Of a stretch of 64,000 nt of DNA, positions 1 to 7,948 are shown one piece after another (the first letter of the stretch is position 1; every line of letters starts with the position of its first letter). Location: assembly GCA_013178185.1 (NCBI GenBank), contig JABLXC010000003.1:62001-126000 (forward strand), given 5' to 3'. The notes below the pieces were generated by a model, which saw only the letters and a list, made by a program, of their open reading frames with translations, did not search any database and was not told where the DNA came from. Origin of the DNA: Anaerolineae bacterium (GTDB lineage Bacteria; Chloroflexota; Anaerolineae; Anaerolineales; Anaerolineaceae). Position numbers and translations under genes: made by a program.

Positions 1-2
1 GG

Positions 3-1580
3 TTGGTTTTTTCGGCGATGAACCTGCTTTGCATGGAATATTTTTACCTGCTCGATCTGCTGCGTCCACTTTTGCTTTGGTGGGTGTGCGGCGAAACGAT
101 CCGCGGCTTTGGACCCCGCCTGCGCCGGGTTGCTGTTCTTTGGGCGCCGTATCTGGGGGTTTTTCTGGGCGTCTCTTTCTGGCGGGCGTTCCTTTTTGAA
201 AACCAGACCTTAGGAAACCAACCCAAGCTGCTTGGTTTGCTGGCCGCCGATCCGCTTCGAGCTGGGTTGCAGCTCGCGAATACCATCCTCCAGGATTTCT
301 GGCAGGTGACAGTCCAGGCCTGGTATGAAGCCTTCTACCTGCCGGACGCTGGCCTCCTGGGGGGGCGTACCACGCTGGTTTATGTGGCTCTGACGGCAAC
401 AACGTTCGCGCTGGTATTCTTTTACCTGCGGCGATTGCAGGATGATGCCCCAGAAGCCGACAGGCCCACTGGAAGGTTTTTTACTGGCATCTTAGGTTTG
501 CTGGCGATCCTGATTGCTGGCTGGCCGTTCTGGCTCACCCAGCTTGTGGTTGGTTTGCGGCAGCCCAACAGCCGTTTTACCCTGCCTTTTACATTCGGGT
601 CTGTTTTACTGATCGCGACGCTGGTATCTTTCATACCCCGGCGGGTGGATTGGCTGCGAGCTGGGCTACTGGCGCTCCTGGTTAGTTTTTCAACCGGCTA
701 CCAGTTTCAGGTTGCCAACCAATACCGCCGCTCACTGGACGCCCAGCGGCAATTCTTCTGGCAGATGGTCTGGCGGATGCCTGAACTCAGCGAGGGCACG
801 GCTGTGTTGACGAACGACCTGCCGATTACATACGTTACCGACAACTCCCTGACCGCGATGCTAAATTGGGTTTATGCGCCTGAAAATAGCTCGGAGCGCA
901 TATCTCATTTCTTGTATTACCCGTCGCTCCGCCAGAATACCGTTTTGCAGGGAATGCAGCCTGACCGGCAGATCACTCACAATTATTGGGCTGCCACTTT
1001 TTACGGCAACACTTCTCGAATTGTCGCTGTCTATTATCAGCCGCCTGCCTGCCTGCGCGTCCTCGATCCCCAGGTGGACCCGGCCAATGCAACAATTCCA
1101 ATCTTGCTGCGCAGATCCGCAGAACTATCGAGTTGGGATTGGATTCAACCGCTTTCAGAAGACCAGGCTGCTCGCCCGCCGGATCAAATTTACGGCGCTG
1201 AACCATCTCACGGATGGTGTTATTATTACCAGAAAGCCGAATTAGCCCGCCAGCAGGCGGATTGGGAAACGGTCGTTGAACTTGGCGGGCAGGCCTTCGA
1301 GCTGGGTGAATACCCAAATGACCCGGCGGAACGCTACCCATTTATCGAGGGGTATGCTCATACGGACGATTGGGTCAAGGCGGTTGAGCAGACATCAGAG
1401 GCGGCTGCGATTACCCCGCTTGTTCACCCGGCGCTGTGTCGGTTATGGGAGCGTATAGACGTGCAAACGCCAGACACGGCGCGAAAAACTGCGGCAGTCC
1501 AGCAAGTGCGGGATACATTAGGGTGTGAAGAAGGCAAGGAAAAAAATACAATCATGTCACTGACGAAGGAGATACGCTGA
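3..1580 (+). CDS. C-terminal part of a large polytopic membrane protein (5' end outside window)
   Basis: The frame is open to the left edge, so the true start lies upstream and about 525 residues are visible. The first 230 residues hold several hydrophobic membrane segments joined by short basic loops. The last 290 residues are mostly soluble, with many Trp and Tyr, and probably form an extracytoplasmic domain. This layout (membrane bundle, then soluble tail) resembles large glycosyltransferase-like or O-antigen-ligase-like membrane proteins, but I see no diagnostic motif. Its stop codon shares one base with the start of the following epimerase gene, so the two are translationally coupled. 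A role in surface glycan assembly is inferred only from that neighbour. Confidence 0.55.
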   Translation: MVFSAMNLLCMEYFYLLDLLRPLLLWWVCGETIRGFGPRLRRVAVLWAPYLGVFLGVSFWRAFLFENQTLGNQPKLLGLLAADPLRAGLQLANTILQDFWQVTVQAWYEAFYLPDAGLLGGRTTLVYVALTATTFALVFFYLRRLQDDAPEADRPTGRFFTGILGLLAILIAGWPFWLTQLVVGLRQPNSRFTLPFTFGSVLLIATLVSFIPRRVDWLRAGLLALLVSFSTGYQFQVANQYRRSLDAQRQFFWQMVWRMPELSEGTAVLTNDLPITYVTDNSLTAMLNWVYAPENSSERISHFLYYPSLRQNTVLQGMQPDRQITHNYWAATFYGNTSRIVAVYYQPPACLRVLDPQVDPANATIPILLRRSAELSSWDWIQPLSEDQAARPPDQIYGAEPSHGWCYYYQKAELARQQADWETVVELGGQAFELGEYPNDPAERYPFIEGYAHTDDWVKAVEQTSEAAAITPLVHPALCRLWERIDVQTPDTARKTAAVQQVRDTLGCEEGKEKNTIMSLTKEIR

Positions 1581-2593
1581 TGAAATACCTCATCACCGGC
1601 GGCGCCGGATATATCGGTAGCACGATTTGTTCCGCGCTGGAAGACGCCGGACATACCCCCGTAGTGATCGATTCGCTCATCACCGGACGACGCGAATTCA
1701 CCCGCGGTCGCATCTTTTATCAGGCTGATATCGCGGACGCGGACGCAGTGAAACAAATCTTCCAGGATCACCCAGATATCTGCGCCACCATTCACTGCGC
1801 CGCGCTGATTGTGGTGCCTGAATCGACCACCATGCCCTATGAATATTATAGCGATAATGTCGCCAAGTCTTTGGAGCTATTCAACACTCTCAAGAACCTG
1901 GGGTACGGGAAAGTGGTTTTCAGTTCTTCTGCCTCTATTTATGATGTTGTTGATGGGTTTATGGTGACCGAAGCGGCCCCTCTCAAGCCCAACAGTCCCT
2001 ATGCCCGCACAAAGTACATGATGGAGATGATCTTGCGGGATTTTTGTATGGCGTATGGGATGCAAGGGATTGCGTTGCGGTATTTCAACCCCATTGGCGC
2101 CGATCCAAAGATGCGCTCCGGCATTCATGTAAAAAACCCCACCCATGTTGTCGGCAAGCTTGTGGATACAGCCCTGGGCAGACAGGACTATTTTGAAATC
2201 ACCGGCACCGATTGGCCTACCCGCGATGGTTCGGGCATTCGCGATTACATCCATGTCTGGGATCTGGCGCGCGCCCATGTCAATGCGGTGGTAGATTTTG
2301 ATGCGGTTTTCCAACGCGCCGGCAACCCGGAAGATCGTTATCTGGTCATCAACCTCGGCACAGGCAAGGGCGTGACCGTTTTCGAGCTGGTGAGGGCTTT
2401 TGAAACCGTGTGGGGTAAAGAAATTAACAAGCGGCTGGCCCCGCCTCGCCCGGGCGATATTGCTGGTTCTTACGCCAATGCAGACCGCGCTCGCGAGTGG
2501 CTGGGTTGGGAGGCTGAAGAATCAATTGAACAGGGAATAGCTACAGCGCTTCAATGGGGCAAGGAACGGCAAACGATCCTGAATTTCGATTAA
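1580..2593 (+). CDS. galE: UDP-glucose 4-epimerase (NAD-dependent epimerase/dehydratase family)
   Basis: The 337-residue length is typical of GalE. The N-terminus has the Rossmann dinucleotide motif GGAGYIGS at residues 7-14. A catalytic serine region (FSSSASIYD) is followed by the YxxxK pair in PYARTK. Further conserved blocks are RYFNPIGADP and the C-terminal PRPGD segment with the nearby sugar-nucleotide-binding region. The family interconverts UDP-glucose and UDP-galactose in the cytoplasm through a 4-keto intermediate on bound NAD. The ATG overlaps the previous stop by one base. Some family members act on UDP-N-acetylhexosamines, so substrate choice is less certain than the fold. Confidence 0.9.
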   Translation: MKYLITGGAGYIGSTICSALEDAGHTPVVIDSLITGRREFTRGRIFYQADIADADAVKQIFQDHPDICATIHCAALIVVPESTTMPYEYYSDNVAKSLELFNTLKNLGYGKVVFSSSASIYDVVDGFMVTEAAPLKPNSPYARTKYMMEMILRDFCMAYGMQGIALRYFNPIGADPKMRSGIHVKNPTHVVGKLVDTALGRQDYFEITGTDWPTRDGSGIRDYIHVWDLARAHVNAVVDFDAVFQRAGNPEDRYLVINLGTGKGVTVFELVRAFETVWGKEINKRLAPPRPGDIAGSYANADRAREWLGWEAEESIEQGIATALQWGKERQTILNFD

Positions 2594-2818
2594 ACGATAT
2601 GGATCGATCAATTTTATAAAAAGCCATGCACGAACAGGCGAAACACCATATTTCGGCTTGCATGGGTTGACCTTGCAGGAGACCTAATCTACGCCATGGA
2701 TCTCTCCCCTCTAGTTCAAGATGAGGGGCTGGGGTTTGCCAGTTATGTTTGGAATTATCTGGATCGTTGTGTGAACGAGTTGTTTAACTGGTTCGGATAG
2801 GATGGCGGGGTACGATAT

Positions 2819-3829
2819 TCATGCGGCTAGCTCGGCTGCCAGCAGATCGAAGGCCAGTGGCAGGGTAACCTGGCTGGTTTTCAGATTTTCATCAATTTCG
2901 AGCAGGCGGCGGTAGGTTTGTTCCAGTTGCGCGATTGAGAACCGGCGCGCCTGGCCGACCATCTTTTGCGCCGGGTATTGAGCCAGCCGAAGATCGTTGA
3001 TCACAGTTTCCAGATCACCGTTATCGTCCAGAATTTCGCGAGTCAGCAGAAGCAACCGAAACTGGCGGACAATCATGCCAAACAGTTTGAATTCCTCTTC
3101 CTCTTCCATCAGTTGGTGAAACAATTGCAAGGCGTTGCGCACATTGCCTGAGGAAAGCGCATCGACCATTTCGAAAATGCTGGCCTGGCTGGTGTTGGCC
3201 GTCAGCAGGTCAACATCAGCGGGCTCCACCGGGCGCTGGCGGTTCACGTAGAGGAGTAGTTTTTCGATCTCCAGCTTGGCCAGCCGGGTGTTGTTATCCA
3301 GACAGCCCGCCAGCGCAGCAGCGGCAGCCGGGGTGAACTGCCCACCCATTTCTTCCGCCTGCTTGCGAATCCAGCCCGGCATCTCTTTTGGGGTGGGCAG
3401 CGGCGCCCGGATTATCCGGACATGGGGCTGTTTGCCCTTGGCCCATTTGACCAGCCAGTGTTTCTCGTTGAAGATCTCCCATTGCTTTTCGCCTTGCTTA
3501 AAACCCTGGTGATCTGTGATTACCAGGATCAGTTCAGAAGTTGGCGGCAGGTTCTCTAAAAAGCTGCAAAATTGATTTTGCGCCTCTTTGGTTGCAAGGC
3601 GCGCCAGCGGGTTTGTCAGGATCAGGATACGCCGCTCGGCCAGAAAGGGGATGGCACTGGCCGCGGTGCGGATTTCTTCATTGCTGGCCTGGCGGCCATC
3701 CAACCGCGTCAGGTTTAGCTCGACCGCGCCAGGGTCGCCCAGCGACAGAATGCGTTCGTTCAGGAAGGCGGCGACAGCAGTTTCATCGTCGCCGATCAGG
3801 AGCGTCACGGCCGGCGCAGGCTGGCTCAT
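2819..3829 (-). CDS. holA: DNA polymerase III, delta subunit
   Basis: HolA is the delta subunit of the clamp loader; it opens the beta sliding clamp. The protein has 336 residues from the chosen start, normal for the family. Visible family features are an N-terminal segment resembling VTLLIGDDE, an AAA-like block with AERRILILTNP, a PTSELILVI strand, and a C-terminal helical collar. The longer GTG start at 3841 was rejected: the ATG at 3829 overlaps the TGA of the upstream acetyltransferase gene as ATGA and has a GGGAAAG-type ribosome site. It is the last gene of a minus-strand run. I see no strong terminator in the 225 bases that separate it from galE. Confidence 0.85.
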   Translation of the reverse strand: MSQPAPAVTLLIGDDETAVAAFLNERILSLGDPGAVELNLTRLDGRQASNEEIRTAASAIPFLAERRILILTNPLARLATKEAQNQFCSFLENLPPTSELILVITDHQGFKQGEKQWEIFNEKHWLVKWAKGKQPHVRIIRAPLPTPKEMPGWIRKQAEEMGGQFTPAAAAALAGCLDNNTRLAKLEIEKLLLYVNRQRPVEPADVDLLTANTSQASIFEMVDALSSGNVRNALQLFHQLMEEEEEFKLFGMIVRQFRLLLLTREILDDNGDLETVINDLRLAQYPAQKMVGQARRFSIAQLEQTYRRLLEIDENLKTSQVTLPLAFDLLAAELAA

Positions 3830-4392
3830 TTTCTTTCCCACTCCGATCGCAGGATAGAATAAATTTTCACGTCCCGGTAGCTGCCCTGGGCGTGAAGGTA
3901 CTGCCGCAGGATGCCTTCATAGCGCATCCCAATTTTCTCCATCACGCGCGCCGAGGCAATGTTGGAAACATCACACATCGCTTCGATGCGGTTGCAGAGC
4001 AGCCTTTTGAAACCAAAAGCCAGCGCGGCTCGCGAGGATTCGGTCGCATAGCCATTCCCCCACCATTTGCGGCCGATGGCGTAACCGATCTCGGCGCGCC
4101 CGTGTACAGGGTTCCAGCGGATAAAACCGGCGGTGCCGATTACCTGCCCGGTTTCTTTGAGCGCCACCGCCCAGGGAGTTGGTTTTCCGGAGCTGTAACC
4201 GGCGAGCATTTGCTCTACATAGAACTCGGAATCTTCCATTTTTCTATGATAAACCCAAAGGGTGTAGCGAGTCATTTCGGGGTCTCTGGCGTAGTCGAAC
4301 ACCGCCGCCACGTCGCTTTTTTGCAGGCGGCGCAGGTATAAGCGCTCCGTTTGCAAAACAGGCAATTTGGTAAATATCGTCTCGTGATCCAT
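3826..4392 (-). CDS. GNAT-family N-acetyltransferase (RimJ/RimL type)
   Basis: The 188-residue protein begins with the ERLYLRRLQKSDV block typical of RimJ/RimL-like acetyltransferases. It carries later family signatures: IGTAGFIRW, AEIGYAIGRKWWGNGYATE (acetyl-CoA pyrophosphate-binding loop region) and ASARVMEKIGMRYEG. These enzymes transfer acetyl from acetyl-CoA to an amino group, often a protein N-terminus or a small amine; the acceptor here cannot be told. It is coupled by an ATGA overlap to holA downstream and lies 18 bases from the upstream small membrane protein gene. Confidence 0.85.
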   Translation of the reverse strand: MDHETIFTKLPVLQTERLYLRRLQKSDVAAVFDYARDPEMTRYTLWVYHRKMEDSEFYVEQMLAGYSSGKPTPWAVALKETGQVIGTAGFIRWNPVHGRAEIGYAIGRKWWGNGYATESSRAALAFGFKRLLCNRIEAMCDVSNIASARVMEKIGMRYEGILRQYLHAQGSYRDVKIYSILRSEWERK

Positions 4393-4410
4393 ACCTGCGG
4401 TTCAATATAT

Positions 4411-4929
4411 TCAGCCGCCCTGGTGGGTGCGGACGCGATGGATCACGGGGTCTGCCTTGTGGGTGCAGGTAATTTCGGTAACCCGCAAATCATCCAACTG
4501 GGCCAGCGTGGTAACCTCGCTTTGCAGGCGTAGCCCCAGCGGTTGGGCAATGATCAGCGCCAGGGTGGAAAGCAGAACGACCAGCGGGAACCGGTCCAGT
4601 TTTTGCCGCCAGCCTTTGCCCACCCCCACCATGGCCAGCCATGCGGCTGTCCCGGCCAGCAGGCCAGCAGTTGCGAAGTTTGTGCCGCAGTTTGGGTGAA
4701 CGGCGAGCTGCTTTTCGCCCGCTTTGAGACGGGTGACGGCCTCGCCGATGACCTCTTGTAGCAATGAGGTGGGAACATCTCCGATGACCCAGAATCCGTA
4801 TGGATCGGAATATCCGGCGAAGCGGCGCCCAGGGCGTTTTTTTGCCAGCAATTGCAAGGCGGCATGTTCGAGGGCGTGGTTACGGCGAATCTGATTGATC
4901 CAGGGGAGAGCGAATGTGTTTCGTGACAT
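4411..4929 (-). CDS. Small membrane protein, probably DUF6391 family
   Basis: This 172-residue protein has a conserved-looking N-terminal motif RRNHALEHAALQLL, then a soluble stretch (GYSDPYGFWVIGDV). Two hydrophobic segments follow at about residues 85-102 (with HPNCGTNFATAGLLAG) and 112-132. The HALEH motif and layout match what I recall of DUF6391 proteins of Chloroflexota and Cyanobacteria, whose function is unknown. The His/Glu-rich motif and the HPNCGTN loop could bind metal; that is speculation. The ribosome site before ATG 4929 is weak. It sits between the MFS transporter and the GNAT gene, with short gaps on both sides. Confidence 0.55.
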   Translation of the reverse strand: MSRNTFALPWINQIRRNHALEHAALQLLAKKRPGRRFAGYSDPYGFWVIGDVPTSLLQEVIGEAVTRLKAGEKQLAVHPNCGTNFATAGLLAGTAAWLAMVGVGKGWRQKLDRFPLVVLLSTLALIIAQPLGLRLQSEVTTLAQLDDLRVTEITCTHKADPVIHRVRTHQGG

Positions 4930-4982
4930 CGAAAATCTTCTTTTATTCTTGAGGAGCGGTTTGATTCTATCACAGGGCAGGT

Positions 4983-6290
4983 CTAACCGCCGTCATTCAG
5001 GAAGGCTGCCCGTTCGCTCAAGCTGACCTTTTGGGTCTGTTGGCGGAATTGAGCGACATCCACCTGGCGCAGCAAGGCTAATGAAAAAAGCAGGATGCCC
5101 ACCTCGATGATGAAAACGGTGCTGTAGCCAGCGATTGCGTTTTGAGCTGCCTGGCTAACCAGATCTCGTACGATCCCGCTCATCATGGTGCCGATCAGGC
5201 GCGCCGCGGCACTGGCCATGCCCCATGCCCCGATGAACAACCCGACTTTTGAAGTGGTCATATCGAACATCAGCGAAAGATTAGAGACGGTAGAGAGCCC
5301 TGTCCCAACGCCTAGTAAGATGACACCGAGATAGAATATGTTTCTGTCTGCCAAAAAGCCGCTGGCGGCGATCAGGACGAAGCCGGAGATGGCGACCCAT
5401 GCGCTGAACTGCGCGACCGTCCGCTTGCTGAAGCGTCCTTCCAACAGACCGGCGACCAGCATGCTCACCAGCATACAGCCGCCCCAGATTGAGGTGATGC
5501 GCGTCGTGGCTGAAACCGGCAGGTCGAAAGCTTCTCCGGCAAAAGGCTCCAGGAGGACATCCTGTCCCAGGATGGCTGCCAGCAGCAGCGTCAGATACAA
5601 GAAGAAGCGGCGACTTTGGGGTGCGCTCATCACGACCCGGATGAGAACGAGCCAGGAAGCGCGTTCAGGGATCGGCGCGCTGGCGAGCTCTTTATGGCGC
5701 TTCTCTAGCCCCACCAGCCCCAGCAAGCCCATCCCAAGCGCTACCAGGCCAACCGCCTGGAAGGCATTTTGCAGCGCTTGTGGTGAGTAATTTTCCAGCG
5801 AACGCGAGAGGGTGGCGGCGGTGATGATGATGCCAATAATCATCAGTATCCACATGATCGAGACGGTTTTCGACCGGCCTTTTTCGCCCGAAAGCTCTGA
5901 AGCAAGCGAAAGGTACGACACACTGGCGACATTGAACCCCATCCCCCAGGCGGCGAAGGTCAAGACGCTGAGTGCCAGCCCCAGGAGGTAATTTTCCGGC
6001 ATCAGAAAGACGACCTGTGGTGCCAGCGAGACTCCTGCAGCGCACAACAGCAGTCCCAGCAAGATATAGGGGCTGCGCCGCCAGCCCAGCCAGGGGTGGC
6101 GGTCGCTAAAATCGCCGATGATCATCTGGGTGGGCGAGAACAGGTAGGGTAAGGAGGCCAGCGCGGCTACCAGCGTGGCCGAGAGCGCCATTTCTTTGAT
6201 CATGACGCGGTTCAGGGTGCTGTTGATCGGCACCAGCGTGATGGCGACCGCGACATGGATCAGGGCAAGCTGTAAACGTTTGATAAACAT
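4983..6290 (-). CDS. BCD/PucC-family MFS transporter
   Basis: The protein has 435 residues and about 12 hydrophobic segments. The N-terminal pattern (VPINSTLNRVMIKEM, then SPTQMIIGDFSDRHP and LGWRRSPYILLG) is characteristic of the bacteriochlorophyll-delivery (BCD, PucC/LhaA) branch of the major facilitator superfamily. PucC proteins of phototrophs assist assembly of light-harvesting complexes; homologues in non-phototrophs have no established substrate. No chlorophyll, carotenoid or antenna gene is visible in this window, so pigment handling is not supported by context. The start at 6290 has a GAGG ribosome site six bases upstream. It follows radA by 60 bases on the same strand. Confidence 0.8.
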   Translation of the reverse strand: MFIKRLQLALIHVAVAITLVPINSTLNRVMIKEMALSATLVAALASLPYLFSPTQMIIGDFSDRHPWLGWRRSPYILLGLLLCAAGVSLAPQVVFLMPENYLLGLALSVLTFAAWGMGFNVASVSYLSLASELSGEKGRSKTVSIMWILMIIGIIITAATLSRSLENYSPQALQNAFQAVGLVALGMGLLGLVGLEKRHKELASAPIPERASWLVLIRVVMSAPQSRRFFLYLTLLLAAILGQDVLLEPFAGEAFDLPVSATTRITSIWGGCMLVSMLVAGLLEGRFSKRTVAQFSAWVAISGFVLIAASGFLADRNIFYLGVILLGVGTGLSTVSNLSLMFDMTTSKVGLFIGAWGMASAAARLIGTMMSGIVRDLVSQAAQNAIAGYSTVFIIEVGILLFSLALLRQVDVAQFRQQTQKVSLSERAAFLNDGG

Positions 6291-6350
6291 CCCATTCCTC
6301 TATTTCGTAAAAATTGCCAGGGCGGGCAGTTGAATCCGCCGGATTTTAGC

Positions 6351-7772
6351 TCAGGAACTTTTTTTTCGTCTTTCTTCTTCGCCTACCAGGGCGTGGCTGA
6401 GCGCCTCACGGAGTGAACGCGCCTCGATCACTTGTAGCTCGGCGGGCCAGGGTTCGGTTTTTCGCACCCGCCGCGGGACGATGGCGGCTTTGAAGCCGAG
6501 CTTGGCGGCCTCGCGCAGGCGCGCCGGCATCTGCCCCACGCGGCGTAGCTCGCCGGACAGTCCAATCTCGCCAATCAGGATGGCATCTGCTCGGATAGGC
6601 AGATCCCGGACCGAAGAGGCAATAGCGGCTGCAATGGCCAGATCGGCGGCGGGCTCGCTGATGCGCAGCCCGCCAACGACATTGACAAAGATATCTTGCT
6701 CGCCCAGGTTGAACCCCAGGCGGCGCGACAGTACTGCCGCGATGAGCAACAGGCGGTTTATATCAACGCCGTTCGGCGTGCGACGCGGGTTGCCAAAACT
6801 GGTATGGCTGGTTAAGCCCTGGATCTCCACCAGCAGGGGGCGGGCGCCTTCCATCGTCACGGCAATCGCGGAGCCAGGGGCGTTGGCAAGGCGTTCTGCC
6901 AGAAAAGCTTCTGACGGGTTGGCGACTTCCACCATGCCGTGCTCGCGCATTTCGAAGACGCCCACTTCTGAAACTGCGCCAAAGCGGTTCTTGACCGAGC
7001 GCAGGAGCCGGAAGGAAAGGAAGCGGTCGCCTTCCAGGTAAAGCACGGTGTCCACGATGTGTTCCAGCACGCGCGGGCCGGCAATGACGCCTTCTTTGGT
7101 GACATGCCCAATGACGAAAACTGCTGTCCCGGTGCTTTTTGCCATCTCGCGCAGCCGGGCGGCGCACTCGCGCACCTGGGAGATGGAACCGGCGGTCGAC
7201 TCCATTTCGGGCAAGTAAATGGTCTGGATCGAATCGACTACCAGCAGCGAAGGCTGCAGGGCGGCGACGTGATCCAGGATCGTTTCTAGATTGGTCTCGG
7301 TCACCAGGTACAGGTTTTCCGGGAGGGGGGGAGGGCTGCTGTTTTCATCTTTTTTAAGGCGAATGGCACGCATCTTGATCTGGCGTTCCGATTCTTCACC
7401 GGAGACGTACAGTACCTTGCCAGAGAGCGCCATTTCCATCGCCATCTGGAGTGTGAGGGTAGATTTGCCGATGCCAGGATCGCCGCCTACCAGCACGATG
7501 GAGCCCGGCACGACGCCACCGCCCAGGACGCGGGCGAACTCTTCGATCGGCAGCGGCAGGCGTTCTTCGGCTTCTCCACTGATCTCGGCCAGGCGCTGGG
7601 GGTAAGACCGCCCGCTCAACCCCCGCACCCCTTTCTTGTCCCCCAGAGCTGGCGGGTTTATGATCTGTTCCACCATTGAGCCCCAGCTCCCGCAGGAAGG
7701 GCAGCGGCCCAACGGGCGGGGGGAAGTGCGCCCGCACTGCTGGCAAACATAATGGGTTTGAGTTTTCGACAT
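6351..7772 (-). CDS. radA: DNA repair protein RadA (Sms)
   Basis: RadA is a RecA-like ATPase that helps branch migration and processing of recombination intermediates. All three family modules are visible. The N-terminus has a four-cysteine zinc motif (CQQCG ... CPSCGSW). A RecA-type core carries Walker A GGDPGIGKST and the RadA signature KNRFG. A Lon-protease-like C-terminal domain contains GLSGELRRVGQ. The start was moved 22 codons inside the longest frame, to ATG 7772 (MSKTQTHYVC), because the zinc motif normally starts the protein; this gives 473 residues. It lies downstream of clpC, with a candidate terminator between them. Confidence 0.93.
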   Translation of the reverse strand: MSKTQTHYVCQQCGRTSPRPLGRCPSCGSWGSMVEQIINPPALGDKKGVRGLSGRSYPQRLAEISGEAEERLPLPIEEFARVLGGGVVPGSIVLVGGDPGIGKSTLTLQMAMEMALSGKVLYVSGEESERQIKMRAIRLKKDENSSPPPLPENLYLVTETNLETILDHVAALQPSLLVVDSIQTIYLPEMESTAGSISQVRECAARLREMAKSTGTAVFVIGHVTKEGVIAGPRVLEHIVDTVLYLEGDRFLSFRLLRSVKNRFGAVSEVGVFEMREHGMVEVANPSEAFLAERLANAPGSAIAVTMEGARPLLVEIQGLTSHTSFGNPRRTPNGVDINRLLLIAAVLSRRLGFNLGEQDIFVNVVGGLRISEPAADLAIAAAIASSVRDLPIRADAILIGEIGLSGELRRVGQMPARLREAAKLGFKAAIVPRRVRKTEPWPAELQVIEARSLREALSHALVGEEERRKKSS

Positions 7773-7891
7773 GGTTTCAGCGCGCCTTATCCATTTTTTA
7801 TCATTATCCCTGAAAAGGCGGAATATGACCACTTGCAAAAAACCGTTTCAGCGCGCAGGGCTTTCATAGACCTGCCCGCAAAGTTTTAGAA

Positions 7892-7923
7892 AATCCCCTT
7901 GCCCGTTTTCCAGGAAGGGGATT
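7892..7923 (-). terminator. Candidate intrinsic terminator after clpC
   Basis: Read on the minus strand, a perfect 9-bp stem (AATCCCCTT pairing with AAGGGGATT) encloses a 14-base loop and runs into TTTTCT. It lies 25 bases beyond the clpC stop and before radA. The loop is long and the U-run short, so termination may be partial. Confidence 0.5.
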
Positions 7924-7948
7924 CAATACGCTGTTAGGAGTTACCACA

